The position numbers were made by a program, and so were the translations under genes. From contig JAEKKX010000008.1 of assembly GCA_019510125.1 (NCBI GenBank), positions 140,509 to 204,508 on the forward strand: a DNA stretch of 64,000 nucleotides, given 5' to 3'. Below, piece after piece: positions 52,400 through 63,451 of the stretch. Source of the DNA: Lysobacterales bacterium. GTDB lineage: Bacteria; Pseudomonadota; Gammaproteobacteria; Xanthomonadales; Xanthomonadaceae. The number at the start of each line of letters is the position of its first letter. Position 1 is the stretch's first letter. Below the pieces are notes generated by a model. It was not told where the DNA came from. It saw only the letters and a list, made by a program, of their open reading frames with translations, and ran no database searches.

Positions 52400-54718
52400 G
52401 TGTCGTCGCCCGAGTCCGAAACCGCCGTCCAGAAGCAGGCCATGCTGAAGTCGCACCGCAACCTGCTGGAACCGCGTCCCTCCGATCGCCTGCGCATCGG
52501 CGAGCGGGTGGTGGACGTGCCGCTGCGCGAGATCGCGCCGCTGGCCGGCGGCGAGCCGATGCGCATCACCCTCAAGTCGCTGGGCGTGCTGCTGGTGCTG
52601 GTCGCCCACGCGGGGCGGCCGGTGAGCCGCGAGGCGCTGCTGGAATGGGTGTGGCCGGACACGCTGCCGACCGACGACGTCATCACCCAGGCGATCACCC
52701 AGTTGCGCAAGGCGCTCGGCGACGATCGCGAGCGTCCGCGCTACATCGAGACGCTGGCCAAGCAGGGCTACCGGCTGATCGCGCCGGTGGAATGGCTGGC
52801 CGATCCCGAGCGCGCGACGGCGCCGCCAGCCGCGCCGGCCACGCCCGCGCCGCGGCGCGCGCGGCGGCTGTGGGCGGTGATCGACACCCTGGGCGTGCTG
52901 GCGCTGGTCGTGGCGGCGGGCGTGTGGCTGTGGCGCAGCGGCCCGGCGTCGTCGCCGCCGCAGGTCGCGCCGCCGGCCGCGAACGCCGGCGGCGCGTCGC
53001 AGGTTCCGGTGCAGCGGGTCGCGACTTCGCCGCTGAGCGAGGAAGCGCCTGCGCTGTCGCCGGACGGCGCGCTGCTGGCCTACGCGCGCAAGCGCGAGGA
53101 CGGTCGCGGCGCCGCGCTGATGCTGCAGACCGCCGCGGCGGTGCCGCCGCGCGCGCTGACCGAATCCGCGCCGATGCGCTGGGACATGTCTCCGGCCTGG
53201 TCGCCGGACGGCCGCCAGATCGCCTTCCTGCGCAGCGAACCGAAGCGCTGCCGGATCATGCTGGTGGCCGCCACCGGCGGCGCGCCGCGCGAGATCGGCG
53301 ACTGCCTGCCGGGCGCGGCGGAAGTCGCCTGGTTCCCCGACGGCCGCACCCTGGTCGGCGGCGGCGCGACCCCGAGCGAGACCACCGAAACCACCGACGG
53401 GCGCAGCCTGCAAACGCTGCGCATCGACGAGGGCGTGTGGCGTCCGATCGCCTATGCGCGTCGCGACGAGGACATCGACATGCGCCCGCGGGTGTCGCCG
53501 GACGGCCGCTGGATCGCGTTCCAGCGCAACCTCTCGCTCGGCGACCTGTGGCGGATCCCGGCCGTCGGCGGCACGCCCGAGCGCATCACCCGCCTGCGCA
53601 CCAACTTCTTCGGGCTGGCGTGGACCCCGGACAGCCGCGAACTGGTCTACGGACGCTATCGCAGCGAAGGCGTCGTGCTGGTGCGCCAGCGGCTGGCCGA
53701 CGGCGCCAGCGCGGAATATCGGCTGCCGGGCAGCGGTCTGACCTCGCCGGCGCTGCCGCTGCGCGGCGACCGCTTGGCGTTCGTGATCGAACAGTCCGAA
53801 TCGCAATTGCACGCGATGCGCATCGCAGACGGCGCGCAAGCCTATGCGCGCAGCGAAGTGCTGTTCCCGTCGAGCCGGTCGGACCTGCTGCCGGCGGTGT
53901 CGCCGGACGGCCGGCAACTGCTGTTCGTCTCCGATCGCGATGGCGCGATGCGGGTGTGGTGGGCGGACCCGGCGCGCCCCGACTCGCTGCGCGCGATGGA
54001 CGGGTTCGAGCCGATGCCGCGCTTCGCGCCGGTGTGGAGCCCGGATTCGACCCGTGCGCTGGTGGTCGCCGACCACGCCGACGGCCGCAAGACCGCGGTC
54101 GAGATCGAACCGCGGCTGGGCCGGGTGCGCACGCTGGCGGTGCCCGACGCGGTGCCGGTGCACCTGTCCTGGCACCCGGATCCCGCCCGCCTGCTGGTGG
54201 TGGGCGAACGCGAGCAGGGCCGGCTCGGGCTGACCCTCTACGACCGCAGCGCCACGCCGTGGCGGCCGCTGGCGCGGATCGAGGACGTGATGCAGGCCTT
54301 CGCCGACCCGGCCGCGCAGCGGATCGTGTTCGTGCGTCCGTTCAAGCCGGAGCTCTGGCAGGCGGACCTGGACCTGGGCCACGCCCGGCCGGTGGACCGG
54401 GTCGCGGCGCAGTGGCGGGTGCGGACCCTGGTGCCGCAGGCCGACGGCATCCGCGTGCTCGACAGCGGACCCGGCTGCGGCTGGCGCTGGCGCCGGGTGG
54501 CCGGCGGCGCCGGGCCGGCCGACGCCCGTTGCGTGGGCGACGAAGCGCGCGCGGTCTCCGGGGTGAGCTTCCTGCCCGACGCCGGCCAGCCCGACCGCGG
54601 CCGGGTGCTGGCGGCGACCACCGACACCTCCAGCATGGACATCGGTCTGTTGCCGCTGTCGGCGCTGCCGCTGCCGGCGCAGGCGCCGAGCGCGTCGTCT
54701 GAGCGGGCAAGCCGTTGA
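52400..54718 (+). CDS. CadC-like regulator: winged helix, one membrane span, TolB-type propeller
   Basis: A 772-residue membrane transcription regulator candidate. Residues about 40-130 are an OmpR/PhoB-type winged helix (VSREALLEWVWPD, DVITQAITQLRKALGDD, YIETLAKQGYRLI). A Pro/Ala/Arg linker leads to one span (about 155-177). The periplasmic part has repeated S-P-D-G-R blades (APALSPDGALLAYAR, SPAWSPDGRQIAFLR, RPRVSPDGRWIAFQR, LPAVSPDGRQLLFVS) typical of PD40/TolB propellers. The start is GTG at 52400; an ATG at 52442 with AGG upstream is an alternative. It may sense a periplasmic ligand and regulate nearby genes. Confidence 0.85.
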   Translation: MSSPESETAVQKQAMLKSHRNLLEPRPSDRLRIGERVVDVPLREIAPLAGGEPMRITLKSLGVLLVLVAHAGRPVSREALLEWVWPDTLPTDDVITQAITQLRKALGDDRERPRYIETLAKQGYRLIAPVEWLADPERATAPPAAPATPAPRRARRLWAVIDTLGVLALVVAAGVWLWRSGPASSPPQVAPPAANAGGASQVPVQRVATSPLSEEAPALSPDGALLAYARKREDGRGAALMLQTAAAVPPRALTESAPMRWDMSPAWSPDGRQIAFLRSEPKRCRIMLVAATGGAPREIGDCLPGAAEVAWFPDGRTLVGGGATPSETTETTDGRSLQTLRIDEGVWRPIAYARRDEDIDMRPRVSPDGRWIAFQRNLSLGDLWRIPAVGGTPERITRLRTNFFGLAWTPDSRELVYGRYRSEGVVLVRQRLADGASAEYRLPGSGLTSPALPLRGDRLAFVIEQSESQLHAMRIADGAQAYARSEVLFPSSRSDLLPAVSPDGRQLLFVSDRDGAMRVWWADPARPDSLRAMDGFEPMPRFAPVWSPDSTRALVVADHADGRKTAVEIEPRLGRVRTLAVPDAVPVHLSWHPDPARLLVVGEREQGRLGLTLYDRSATPWRPLARIEDVMQAFADPAAQRIVFVRPFKPELWQADLDLGHARPVDRVAAQWRVRTLVPQADGIRVLDSGPGCGWRWRRVAGGAGPADARCVGDEARAVSGVSFLPDAGQPDRGRVLAATTDTSSMDIGLLPLSALPLPAQAPSASSERASR

Positions 54719-54793
54719 TTTTCAAGGTTTCGGAACGATTTCGGAACCGTTTCGCGCCGATTTAGGGCAAATCTCGGCGCGATTTCCTGCGTC
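54717..54793. promoter_or_regulatory. Helically phased 11-bp repeats upstream of the AraC gene
   Basis: From 54728 the sequence reads as consecutive 11-base units: TTTCGGAACGA, TTTCGGAACCG, TTTCGCGCCGA, TTTAGGGCAAA, TCTCGGCGCGA, TTTCCTGCGTC. An ATTTTC-containing unit precedes. T runs recur once per helical turn, so the DNA should be curved, or the two near-identical units may be adjacent operator half-sites. It lies 50 bases before the AraC-type gene and directly after the CadC-like gene. Confidence 0.5.
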
Positions 54794-54842
54794 CGGACCG
54801 GGTCCGGGCCACACCGGGGGCAGTCCCCACAGGAGTGGCGTC

Positions 54843-55748
54843 ATGCAGGTTGAAGCCCGGGGTCTCGCCCCCCGTCCGATGCCCCGATTCCCGGTTGCGG
54901 CGATCCTCGCCGATCGCGGCGCCGGTCCCGAACCGTCGCCGCGGACCGCCGGCGCGCACTGGCCGTCGCTGGGCCGGCTGGCCCATGTGCGGCTGGGGCC
55001 GGGCGCCTTCTCGATCTGGCTGCAACTGCGCGGCGAGACCCGGGTGGAGGCGCGCGAGGGGCGGTTCGCGCTCGCCGCCGGCGAGTGGCTGGCGCTGGCC
55101 TGCGATTCCGCGCCCGCGCTGGACGCGGGCCCGCACGGGATCACCCTCGGCGTGGTGCTGCCGGTCGCGCCGGGCGGGCGCGGCTGCGAACTGCTGCCCG
55201 GCCGCGGGCGCATGATCGCGCGCGACCTGCGCGTCGCCCTGCGCCTGTGGCGCAAGGGCCGCAGCGCCAGCGTGCGTGGCGGCGACGTGGCGGCGCGCGC
55301 GCTGTGCGCGATGCTGCAGCACCTCGCGAGCCAGCAGCGCGACCTGGAGCGCGGCATCGCGCGCTGTCCGGGGCGATCGCTGCGGCGCAAGCGCCAGATC
55401 CTGGGCCGGCTGCAGCGCGCGCGGCTGTTCCTGGAAGGGCATCGCGACCGCGTGGTGCGGCTGACCGAACTCGCCGAGCTCACCAGTTTCTCGAGCTGGT
55501 ACCTGTCCAAGACCTTCCACGTGCTCTACGACGAAAGCCCGCAGGCGGCGTCGGTGCGGCTGCGGCTGGAGCGCGCCTGCGAACTGCTCGCCCACACCGA
55601 CGACGCGATCGGCGAGATCGGCGCGGCCTGCGGTTTCGACAACAGTTGCAGTTTCGCGCGCGCATTCCGCACCCGCTTCCGCACCACCGCGAGCGCGTGG
55701 CGCGAGGCGGCGCGTGGCGGTGCGGCCGGCGGTGCGCCTGGCGGATGA
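54843..55748 (+). CDS. AraC-family transcription regulator
   Basis: A 301-residue DNA-binding protein. The C-terminal 100 residues form the double helix-turn-helix of AraC: LTELAELTSFSSWYLSKTFH, then SPQAASVRLRLERACELL and AIGEIGAACGFDNSCSFARAFR with TRFRTTASAWRE. The N-terminal part (40-130) has an AraC cupin-like strand pattern (GPGAFSIWLQLRGETRVEAREGRF, given in part), probably for ligand binding or dimerisation. It starts at ATG 54843, 124 bases after the CadC-like gene. Phased repeats upstream suggest autoregulation. Confidence 0.88.
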   Translation: MQVEARGLAPRPMPRFPVAAILADRGAGPEPSPRTAGAHWPSLGRLAHVRLGPGAFSIWLQLRGETRVEAREGRFALAAGEWLALACDSAPALDAGPHGITLGVVLPVAPGGRGCELLPGRGRMIARDLRVALRLWRKGRSASVRGGDVAARALCAMLQHLASQQRDLERGIARCPGRSLRRKRQILGRLQRARLFLEGHRDRVVRLTELAELTSFSSWYLSKTFHVLYDESPQAASVRLRLERACELLAHTDDAIGEIGAACGFDNSCSFARAFRTRFRTTASAWREAARGGAAGGAPGG

Positions 55749-55853
55749 CGCCGCAAGCCGCCGTACGGCCCGTCCGGGGCGCGCGTCCGACGCGTCCCCG
55801 CGACCGGCCCGTACTGCGGAACGCCCTATAATCGGGCCTTCCCACGAGCGGGC

Positions 55854-56831
55854 ATGGCCTTGAAACTTCCGGTTCCCTTCATCCAGTTGCCGCTGTCGTT
55901 CGACGCCGAGGCCCTGTCGGCGGAAATCGAGGCGATCGGCGAATCCGAGTGGCGGCCGCATCCGGAGGGCTTCACCGGCAACTCGATGCTGCCGCTGCTG
56001 GCGACCGACGGCGATCCAGCCAACGAGGCCTTCTCGGGGCGGATGCGGCCGACGCCGGCGCTGCAGCGCTGCCGCTACCTGCGCCAGGTGATCGCCAGCT
56101 TCGGCGCCACCGCCGGCCGCACCCGGCTGATGCGCCTGGCCGGGCAGGCGGAGGTCAACCGCCACGCCGACCAGGGCTACTACTGGGTCGAGCGCGTGCG
56201 CGTGCACGTGCCGATCGTGACCCAGCCCACCGTGCGCTTCGAGTGCGACGGGCAGGGCATCCACATGGCCGCCGGCGACTGCTGGATCTTCGACACCTGG
56301 CGCCAGCACCGCGTGATCAACGACGCTTCGCGCGCGCGCATCCACCTGGTCTGCGACACGGTGGGCGGCAGCGGGTTCTGGGACCTGGCGGCGCAGGGCC
56401 GCCCGCACGACGCGCCGGCCTCCGACTGGCGGCCGCGGCGGCTGCCGGCGGGCACCGACGCGCCGGACGTCTTCCCCTGCGAGTCGTACAACCTGCCGCG
56501 GGTGATGACGCCGTGGGAGCTGAACCAGCACCTGGCGTTCCTGTTCGGCGAGTGCCTGCCGCATCCGGGGCTGCCCATGCTGCAGCAGCACGCGGGGCGG
56601 CTGATGCGGCACTGGAAGGGGCTGTGGGCCGAGTACGGCGACGCCCCGGAAGGGCGCAGCGCGTTCCGCAGCGCGTTCGACGCCTTCGCGCAGGCGGCGC
56701 ATCCGATCGCGCAGGGCGTGGTCCTGCGCAACGAAATCCCGTGGACGCAGGCGATGACGGTGATGCTCTCGCGGATCGTCGTCGCCCCCGCGGACGGGGC
56801 CCCGCCCGGGCCTTCGGGCGAGTACGCCTGA
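55854..56831 (+). CDS. Aspartyl/asparaginyl beta-hydroxylase family protein
   Basis: A 325-residue protein with the cupin core of the AspH family: HADQGYYWVERVRVHVPI, TVRFECDGQGIHMAAGDCW, IFDTWRQHRVINDASRARIHL. These give the conserved His and Arg residues that hold Fe(II) and 2-oxoglutarate. Substrate unknown; known members hydroxylate Asp, Asn or Pro side chains or lipids. It follows the AraC gene by about 105 bases. A strong terminator lies directly after it. Confidence 0.82.
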   Translation: MALKLPVPFIQLPLSFDAEALSAEIEAIGESEWRPHPEGFTGNSMLPLLATDGDPANEAFSGRMRPTPALQRCRYLRQVIASFGATAGRTRLMRLAGQAEVNRHADQGYYWVERVRVHVPIVTQPTVRFECDGQGIHMAAGDCWIFDTWRQHRVINDASRARIHLVCDTVGGSGFWDLAAQGRPHDAPASDWRPRRLPAGTDAPDVFPCESYNLPRVMTPWELNQHLAFLFGECLPHPGLPMLQQHAGRLMRHWKGLWAEYGDAPEGRSAFRSAFDAFAQAAHPIAQGVVLRNEIPWTQAMTVMLSRIVVAPADGAPPGPSGEYA

Positions 56832-56833
56832 CA

Positions 56834-56866
56834 CGAAAAAGCCCGCGCAGTGCGCGGGCTTTTTCG
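56834..56866. terminator. Bidirectional intrinsic terminator
   Basis: CGAAAAAGCCCGCGC (56834-56848), loop AGT, then the exact complement with TTTTTCG (56852-56866). The A run and T run flank a GC stem, so it works on both strands. It ends the hydroxylase-like gene (plus) and ppa (minus), which converge here. Confidence 0.93.
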
Positions 56867-56887
56867 TTCGGGTCGCGATGCCGGGAC

Positions 56888-57442
56888 TCAGAAGTTCGGC
56901 TTCTCGCCCTCGGGCGTCTCGTTGTAGCGGGCGATCGACTCCAGGATGATCCGCTTCGCTTCCTCGGCGCCGCCCCAGCCGTCGAGCTTGACCCACTTGC
57001 CCTTCTCCAGGTCCTTGTAGTGCTCGAAGAAGTGGCCGATGCGCTCCAGCCAGTGCTCGCTGACCTTGTCGATGTCGTGGATGTGGGCGTAGCCGGCGAA
57101 GACCTTGTCCACCGGCACCGCCAGCAGCTTCTCGTCGCTGCCGGCCTCGTCCTTCATGCGCAGCACGCCGACCGGGCGGACGCGGATCACCGAGCCGGGC
57201 ACCAGCGGCAGCGGCAGGATCACCAGCACGTCGGCCGGGTCGCCGTCGCCGCAGACCGTGTGCGGGATGTAGCCGTAGTTGCAGGGGTAGCGCATCGGCG
57301 TGGACAGGATGCGGTCGACGAAGATGGCGCCGGTCTCCTTGTCGACCTCGTACTTGACCGGTTCGGCGTCCTTGGGAATCTCGATGATGACGTTGACTTC
57401 GTCCGGCGGGTTCTTGCCGGTGGGAACCAGGTCCAGGCCCAT
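56888..57442 (-). CDS. ppa: Inorganic pyrophosphatase (soluble, family I)
   Basis: Hydrolyses pyrophosphate to phosphate in the cytoplasm with Mg2+. The 184-residue product has IEIPKDAEPVKYEVDKETG, YGYIPHTVCGDGDPADVLV (metal-binding aspartates) and a conserved late KWVKLDGW...EEAKRIILESI region. Length and motifs are standard. It is read alone, ending at the bidirectional terminator. A membrane pyrophosphatase gene lies 1 kb upstream. Confidence 0.97.
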   Translation of the reverse strand: MGLDLVPTGKNPPDEVNVIIEIPKDAEPVKYEVDKETGAIFVDRILSTPMRYPCNYGYIPHTVCGDGDPADVLVILPLPLVPGSVIRVRPVGVLRMKDEAGSDEKLLAVPVDKVFAGYAHIHDIDKVSEHWLERIGHFFEHYKDLEKGKWVKLDGWGGAEEAKRIILESIARYNETPEGEKPNF

Positions 57443-57518
57443 GGGGCGCTCCGATGCAGTGCGTGAGAGGCGCGCATTCTACGCCGGCGGATGCTGCGAC
57501 GCAGCATCGGCGCCGGCC

Positions 57519-58145
57519 TCAGCCGGCGGAGGCCGCCGTGTCGTCCGCGCGGGGCCTGCCCGGCCAGGTCAGCAGCCAGAGCAGGACCAGGATCCCGGCG
57601 ACCGGCGCCAGGCTGATCAACTGCCACCAGGGGTTGAGGCCGGCGTCGCGCAGCCGGCGGGCGCAGGCGGCGATCCAGGGCACCAGCACCGCAAGCGAGG
57701 CGATCCCCACGGGCAGCGGGCCCAGCGCCTCGGCGAGCAGTTCGGCGAACGCGAGCACCATCGCCACCGCCAGCGCGAACCACCAGAACGCGGCGCGCGG
57801 GGTCGTGCCGTCGAAGTCCAGGCCGCGGACCACGCCGTCGCGGATGGCGTCGAGCGCTGGCTGGCTCGGCGAGGGCGGGCGGACCAGCAGGGTCTCGGCC
57901 GGCACCTCGAACACCGCGGCGAGGGCGCGCAGGGACTCGGTCGAGATCTTCGCGCCGGCTTCCAGGCGCTGGATGGTGCGCAGGTTGAGGCCGGACAGTT
58001 CGGCCAGTTGCTCCTGGGACCAGTGGCGGGCGCTGCGCAGCGCGCGGAGGCGGGTGCTGTCGATGTGCAGGCTGGCGGGGGGCGGGGCGCTGGGCGGCAT
58101 GGCGGCGGGCGGCAGGGTGTTCGGCGGCGAGGGATCGGAGGACAT
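57519..58145 (-). CDS. XRE-type DNA-binding protein fused to a DUF805-like membrane domain
   Basis: A 208-residue protein. Residues about 28-80 hold a Cro/CI-type helix-turn-helix (LRALRSARHWSQEQLAELSGL, NLRTIQRLEAGAKISTESLRAL). After a linker, FDGTTPRAAFWWFALAVAMVL through ACARRLRDAGLNPWWQL gives three or four spans with the FxGRxxRxxYW-type and RRLHD-type motifs of DUF805. The N-terminus is Pro/Ala-rich. Starts at ATG 58145. A membrane-tethered repressor is likely. It lies between ppa and hppA, all on the minus strand, but no shared transcript is evident. Confidence 0.8.
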   Translation of the reverse strand: MSSDPSPPNTLPPAAMPPSAPPPASLHIDSTRLRALRSARHWSQEQLAELSGLNLRTIQRLEAGAKISTESLRALAAVFEVPAETLLVRPPSPSQPALDAIRDGVVRGLDFDGTTPRAAFWWFALAVAMVLAFAELLAEALGPLPVGIASLAVLVPWIAACARRLRDAGLNPWWQLISLAPVAGILVLLWLLTWPGRPRADDTAASAG

Positions 58146-58357
58146 GGGGATTTCCGGTGCGGTGGGCCCGCCGGCATGGCCGGCCCGTGGCACGGGAGCA
58201 TGGTGATGCAGGCCGGGCCGCGTGACGACAGCGCCCCGACATCGGCCCGCCACGGGGACGACACGGCCGTTGCGTCCGCCTGCGCCGTGCCCGATGCGGC
58301 CTGCGCCGGGTCGATGCCGGCCCGGTGGCGGGGCGCGTCCGGCGCCGGCCATCAACG

Positions 58358-58385
58358 CGAACGGCGGCCCGGAGGCCGCCGTTCG
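58358..58385 (-). terminator. Hairpin after hppA
   Basis: CGAACGGCGGCC (58358-58369), loop CGGA, GGCCGCCGTTCG (58374-58385): a perfect 12-bp stem 22 bases after the hppA stop. On the minus strand GCGTTGAT follows, a weak U run. It probably ends hppA transcription. Confidence 0.6.
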
Positions 58386-58407
58386 AGGGATGCCGTGGGG
58401 CCGGGGA

Positions 58408-60921
<2,514 letters not shown>

Positions 60922-61193
60922 GAAACCCTCCCCAGAGTCGGAAATCGATGCGAAAGCGGGCGACGGCGGCGGCCGCCGGCCCGAACGAAGCCGGGCGACC
61001 TCCGGCCGCCCGGGCAACCGCTCGACTATGGCACAGGCTCCGGTCCGGGTGGTACCGAAAGCGCGGGACGCAGCGCGCGTTTCGCGGTTGGTGCGCCGCA
61101 GCATGCCGGGCGTCGCGGGGCCGGGATTTGATCCAGCCCAAATTCACGGGCGTTCGGGCACTGTCCCCGACCACGCCCTGCCTCCGGACCGCC

Positions 61194-61748
61194 ATGCCGA
61201 ACCGCCGCTTCCGCCACCCGTCCCCGCGCGTCGCCTTGCTGACCACCGCGTTCGCGGCGCTGCTGCCCGGCGCGGCCGCGTTCGCCGCCGAGACGCCCGA
61301 AGTGCAGCGCGATCCGTTCCCGCCGCAGAAGACCGGCGTGGTCCACACCCTGCGGATCATTCCCGAGACCTGCGCCTACCTGCAGGGCAGTTTCACCACC
61401 GATCGCGCCAAGCCTTACCGTTTCGGCGCCGCGCGCACTTCACCGCGCTGCCAGGCGCGGGCGCGGCTGGTCGATCCGGCGAAGGCCGCGCCGTCCGCCG
61501 CGCACGGCTGGATCCTCAACGACGTACTGCGCGTGGCCAACGCCGACTGCCCCGCGCAACAGGCCGTCGTGCGGGTCTGGCGCAAGCCCGCCGCCGGCGC
61601 GCCGCTGCGCCCGGACGCCCAGGGACGTCCGCGCATCTATCTCGAAGACGCGAAACGCCAGGCCGAGGCCGGCAAGCTCGACGCGCTGCCGCAGTACGCG
61701 GCGGTGCTGACGGTCGAGGGCCGCGGCTGTGGCGCCGCGGCCCCGTAA
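61194..61748 (+). CDS. Exported protein of unknown function
   Basis: A 184-residue product with a clear signal peptide (RRFRHPSPRVALLTTAFAALLP, cleavage after AAAFA). The mature part has four cysteines (in ETCAYLQ, SPRCQAR, ADCPAQQ, GRGCGAA) that could form two disulfides, and no known domain. The ATG at 61194 is chosen for the signal peptide; the frame is open further upstream. It is divergent from hppA by 272 bases and convergent with the gene at 61779. Confidence 0.7.
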   Translation: MPNRRFRHPSPRVALLTTAFAALLPGAAAFAAETPEVQRDPFPPQKTGVVHTLRIIPETCAYLQGSFTTDRAKPYRFGAARTSPRCQARARLVDPAKAAPSAAHGWILNDVLRVANADCPAQQAVVRVWRKPAAGAPLRPDAQGRPRIYLEDAKRQAEAGKLDALPQYAAVLTVEGRGCGAAAP

Positions 61749-61778
61749 GCCCGTCCGTGCGGGCGACACACGGGCGGA

Positions 61779-62675
61779 TCAGCGTCGGGTGTCGCCCGAT
61801 GCGCCGACGGCGGGCTCGGTCGTCGGTTGCGGTGCGGGTTCGGCGGCGGGCTGGGGGGCAGGCGCCGCTGCAGGATCCGCCGTGGCGCCCGGCGTCGCGG
61901 CGGCGCCTCCGGCCGGCGCCTGCGGGGTCGCCGAAGGCGCGCCGGCGGGCTGCAGACGCATCAGCGGATCGACGTAGGCCTCGGGAATCGCCGGGAGCCT
62001 GTCGTCCGGGATACGGAACGCTTCCTTCGCGACCAGGCGCACGCACAGCCAGCCGAGGCTTTCGAGCACGTCCTTGGTGAGCTGGCCTCCGTTCGCACGC
62101 ATCTCCTCCAGCGAAGGCTTGATCGCGCTCTTCCGGGTATCGGCCCCGCAATCGATGTGGCTGAGCGGCTTCCCGGTCTTCGCGTCGATCAGGTCCACCG
62201 CCGCGCCGTAACCGATCCAGTAGTGGCTCCAGTCCGTCGGGTAGTAGGCGTAGCTCCAGCCGAGCGTGCGCACGGAAAGCACCACATCGGCGTCGCCATG
62301 CAGCGCGGCGAGGGCCGCGGGCTTCTTTTCCTTCGTCTCGACGGTGTCGACAGGGCGCACGTCGAGTCCATGGACCTCATGCAGCAGCGCGCCGAGGCGA
62401 TCGCGCAGCAGCACCGACGGGTCGCGGATGTCGTTGTCCTTCACGAAATCGTTGCCGGCCTTCGCCATGGCCGCCACGCCGAACAGGCCGAACCCGGCCT
62501 TGCCGGCGGTCATGGCGACGAACGTTGGCGTGTCATGGAGCGTCACCGCGGCCGTCTTGCCCTGCAGCGCGGCGGCATCGGCCTCGCTGAGGGGCGTGGG
62601 TTTCTTTGCGGCGAAGACGGAGACAGGCAGCAGGCAGAGCGCGACGGCGGTCGCGCAACGGAGAACGGTATTCAA
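61779..62675 (-). CDS. Exported protein of unknown function with Ala/Pro-rich tail
   Basis: A 298-residue product. The only start that keeps the signal peptide (LRCATAVALCLLPVSVFAA) is TTG at 62675, with GGGGG six bases upstream. The mature domain has segments such as AAVTLHDTPTFVAMTAGKAG, GALLHEVHGLDV, ADVVLSVRTLGWSYAYYPTDW and YGAAVDLIDAKTGKPLS, suggesting a lipoprotein-like periplasmic domain that handles a stress or envelope function, but no family is recognised. The last 55 residues are Ala/Pro/Thr-rich and probably disordered. Cysteines in DCGADTR and GWLCVRL may pair. Confidence 0.68.
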   Translation of the reverse strand: MNTVLRCATAVALCLLPVSVFAAKKPTPLSEADAAALQGKTAAVTLHDTPTFVAMTAGKAGFGLFGVAAMAKAGNDFVKDNDIRDPSVLLRDRLGALLHEVHGLDVRPVDTVETKEKKPAALAALHGDADVVLSVRTLGWSYAYYPTDWSHYWIGYGAAVDLIDAKTGKPLSHIDCGADTRKSAIKPSLEEMRANGGQLTKDVLESLGWLCVRLVAKEAFRIPDDRLPAIPEAYVDPLMRLQPAGAPSATPQAPAGGAAATPGATADPAAAPAPQPAAEPAPQPTTEPAVGASGDTRR

Positions 62676-62893
62676 GGAACCCCCTGTGTGAAGTGCGGCG
62701 CGCCGGATCGGCGGCACGGTCGCATTCCACACGCTGCAAGGCGCCGGATCAACCTTGCGATGGCCGAACCGCGACGGCCGTGGCCTCGTGGCGCCGTGCC
62801 GTCGGCGCCGCGCGCGGCCGCAGCGGCGTCGATCTCGCCGGGGGCTCGGCGAGCGTGGCGTCGAACGAGCGCGGATCCGGGCCGGTGGCCGGC

Positions 62894-63451
62894 TCAGCGC
62901 GAACCGTCGCCTGTGCGGCGATGGGTGCGGATCCACTCGCGGCGCTGCTCGGGCGTCAGTGACTTCCACTGCTGGCGCAACGCGTCCTGCTGGTCGGGGG
63001 GCAGGGTCTCGAACTCGCTGCGCAGGCGTCCGCGTTCGCCCGACGGTCCACGCATCCGGTCGCCCGGCGGGCGTCCGTGCGCCTGCTCGTAGGCGGCGCG
63101 GGCGCGCTGGCGTTCCTCGGGGGTCATCTGTTCCCAGCGGCGCTGGCCCTGCATCGCCTGCCGGCGCTGCTCGGGCGTCATCTGCCGCCAGCGTTCGGCA
63201 TGCTGCAGCATCCGCTGGCGCTGGCCCGGATCGCGGTTCCAGCGTTCGCGCACCACGTCGATGATCGCCTCGCGCTGGGCCGGCGAGAGGTGGTCCCAGT
63301 CGGGCAGGGCGGCCGGCGCGTTCGCGGCCGGGACGGTCCTCGCCGGAACGCTCGCCGCCGGAGCGTCCGGCCGCGTCGCCTGGGCGAACGCGGCCCCGGT
63401 CGGCGCCAGCGACGACAGGCACAGCGCCAGCAGCACGGGCATGCGGTTCAT
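62894..63451 (-). CDS. Exported DUF3106-like protein
   Basis: A 185-residue product with signal peptide (MNRMPVLLALCLSSLAPTGAAFA). After an Ala/Pro linker the rest is helical with repeated W-x-x-M/L-[ST]-P-[EA]-[QE]-R units: WDHLSPAQREAI, WRQMTPEQRRQA, WEQMTPEERQRA, WKSLTPEQRREW. This is the layout of DUF3106. The start overlaps the stop of the upstream membrane protein by ATGA, so the two are one unit. Role unknown; such genes often sit beside ECF sigma and anti-sigma genes. Confidence 0.8.
   Translation of the reverse strand: MNRMPVLLALCLSSLAPTGAAFAQATRPDAPAASVPARTVPAANAPAALPDWDHLSPAQREAIIDVVRERWNRDPGQRQRMLQHAERWRQMTPEQRRQAMQGQRRWEQMTPEERQRARAAYEQAHGRPPGDRMRGPSGERGRLRSEFETLPPDQQDALRQQWKSLTPEQRREWIRTHRRTGDGSR

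Noticed and set aside
61026..61346. Small minus-strand frame between hppA and the exported protein
   Set aside because: Antisense to the signal-peptide gene and without a ribosome-binding site.
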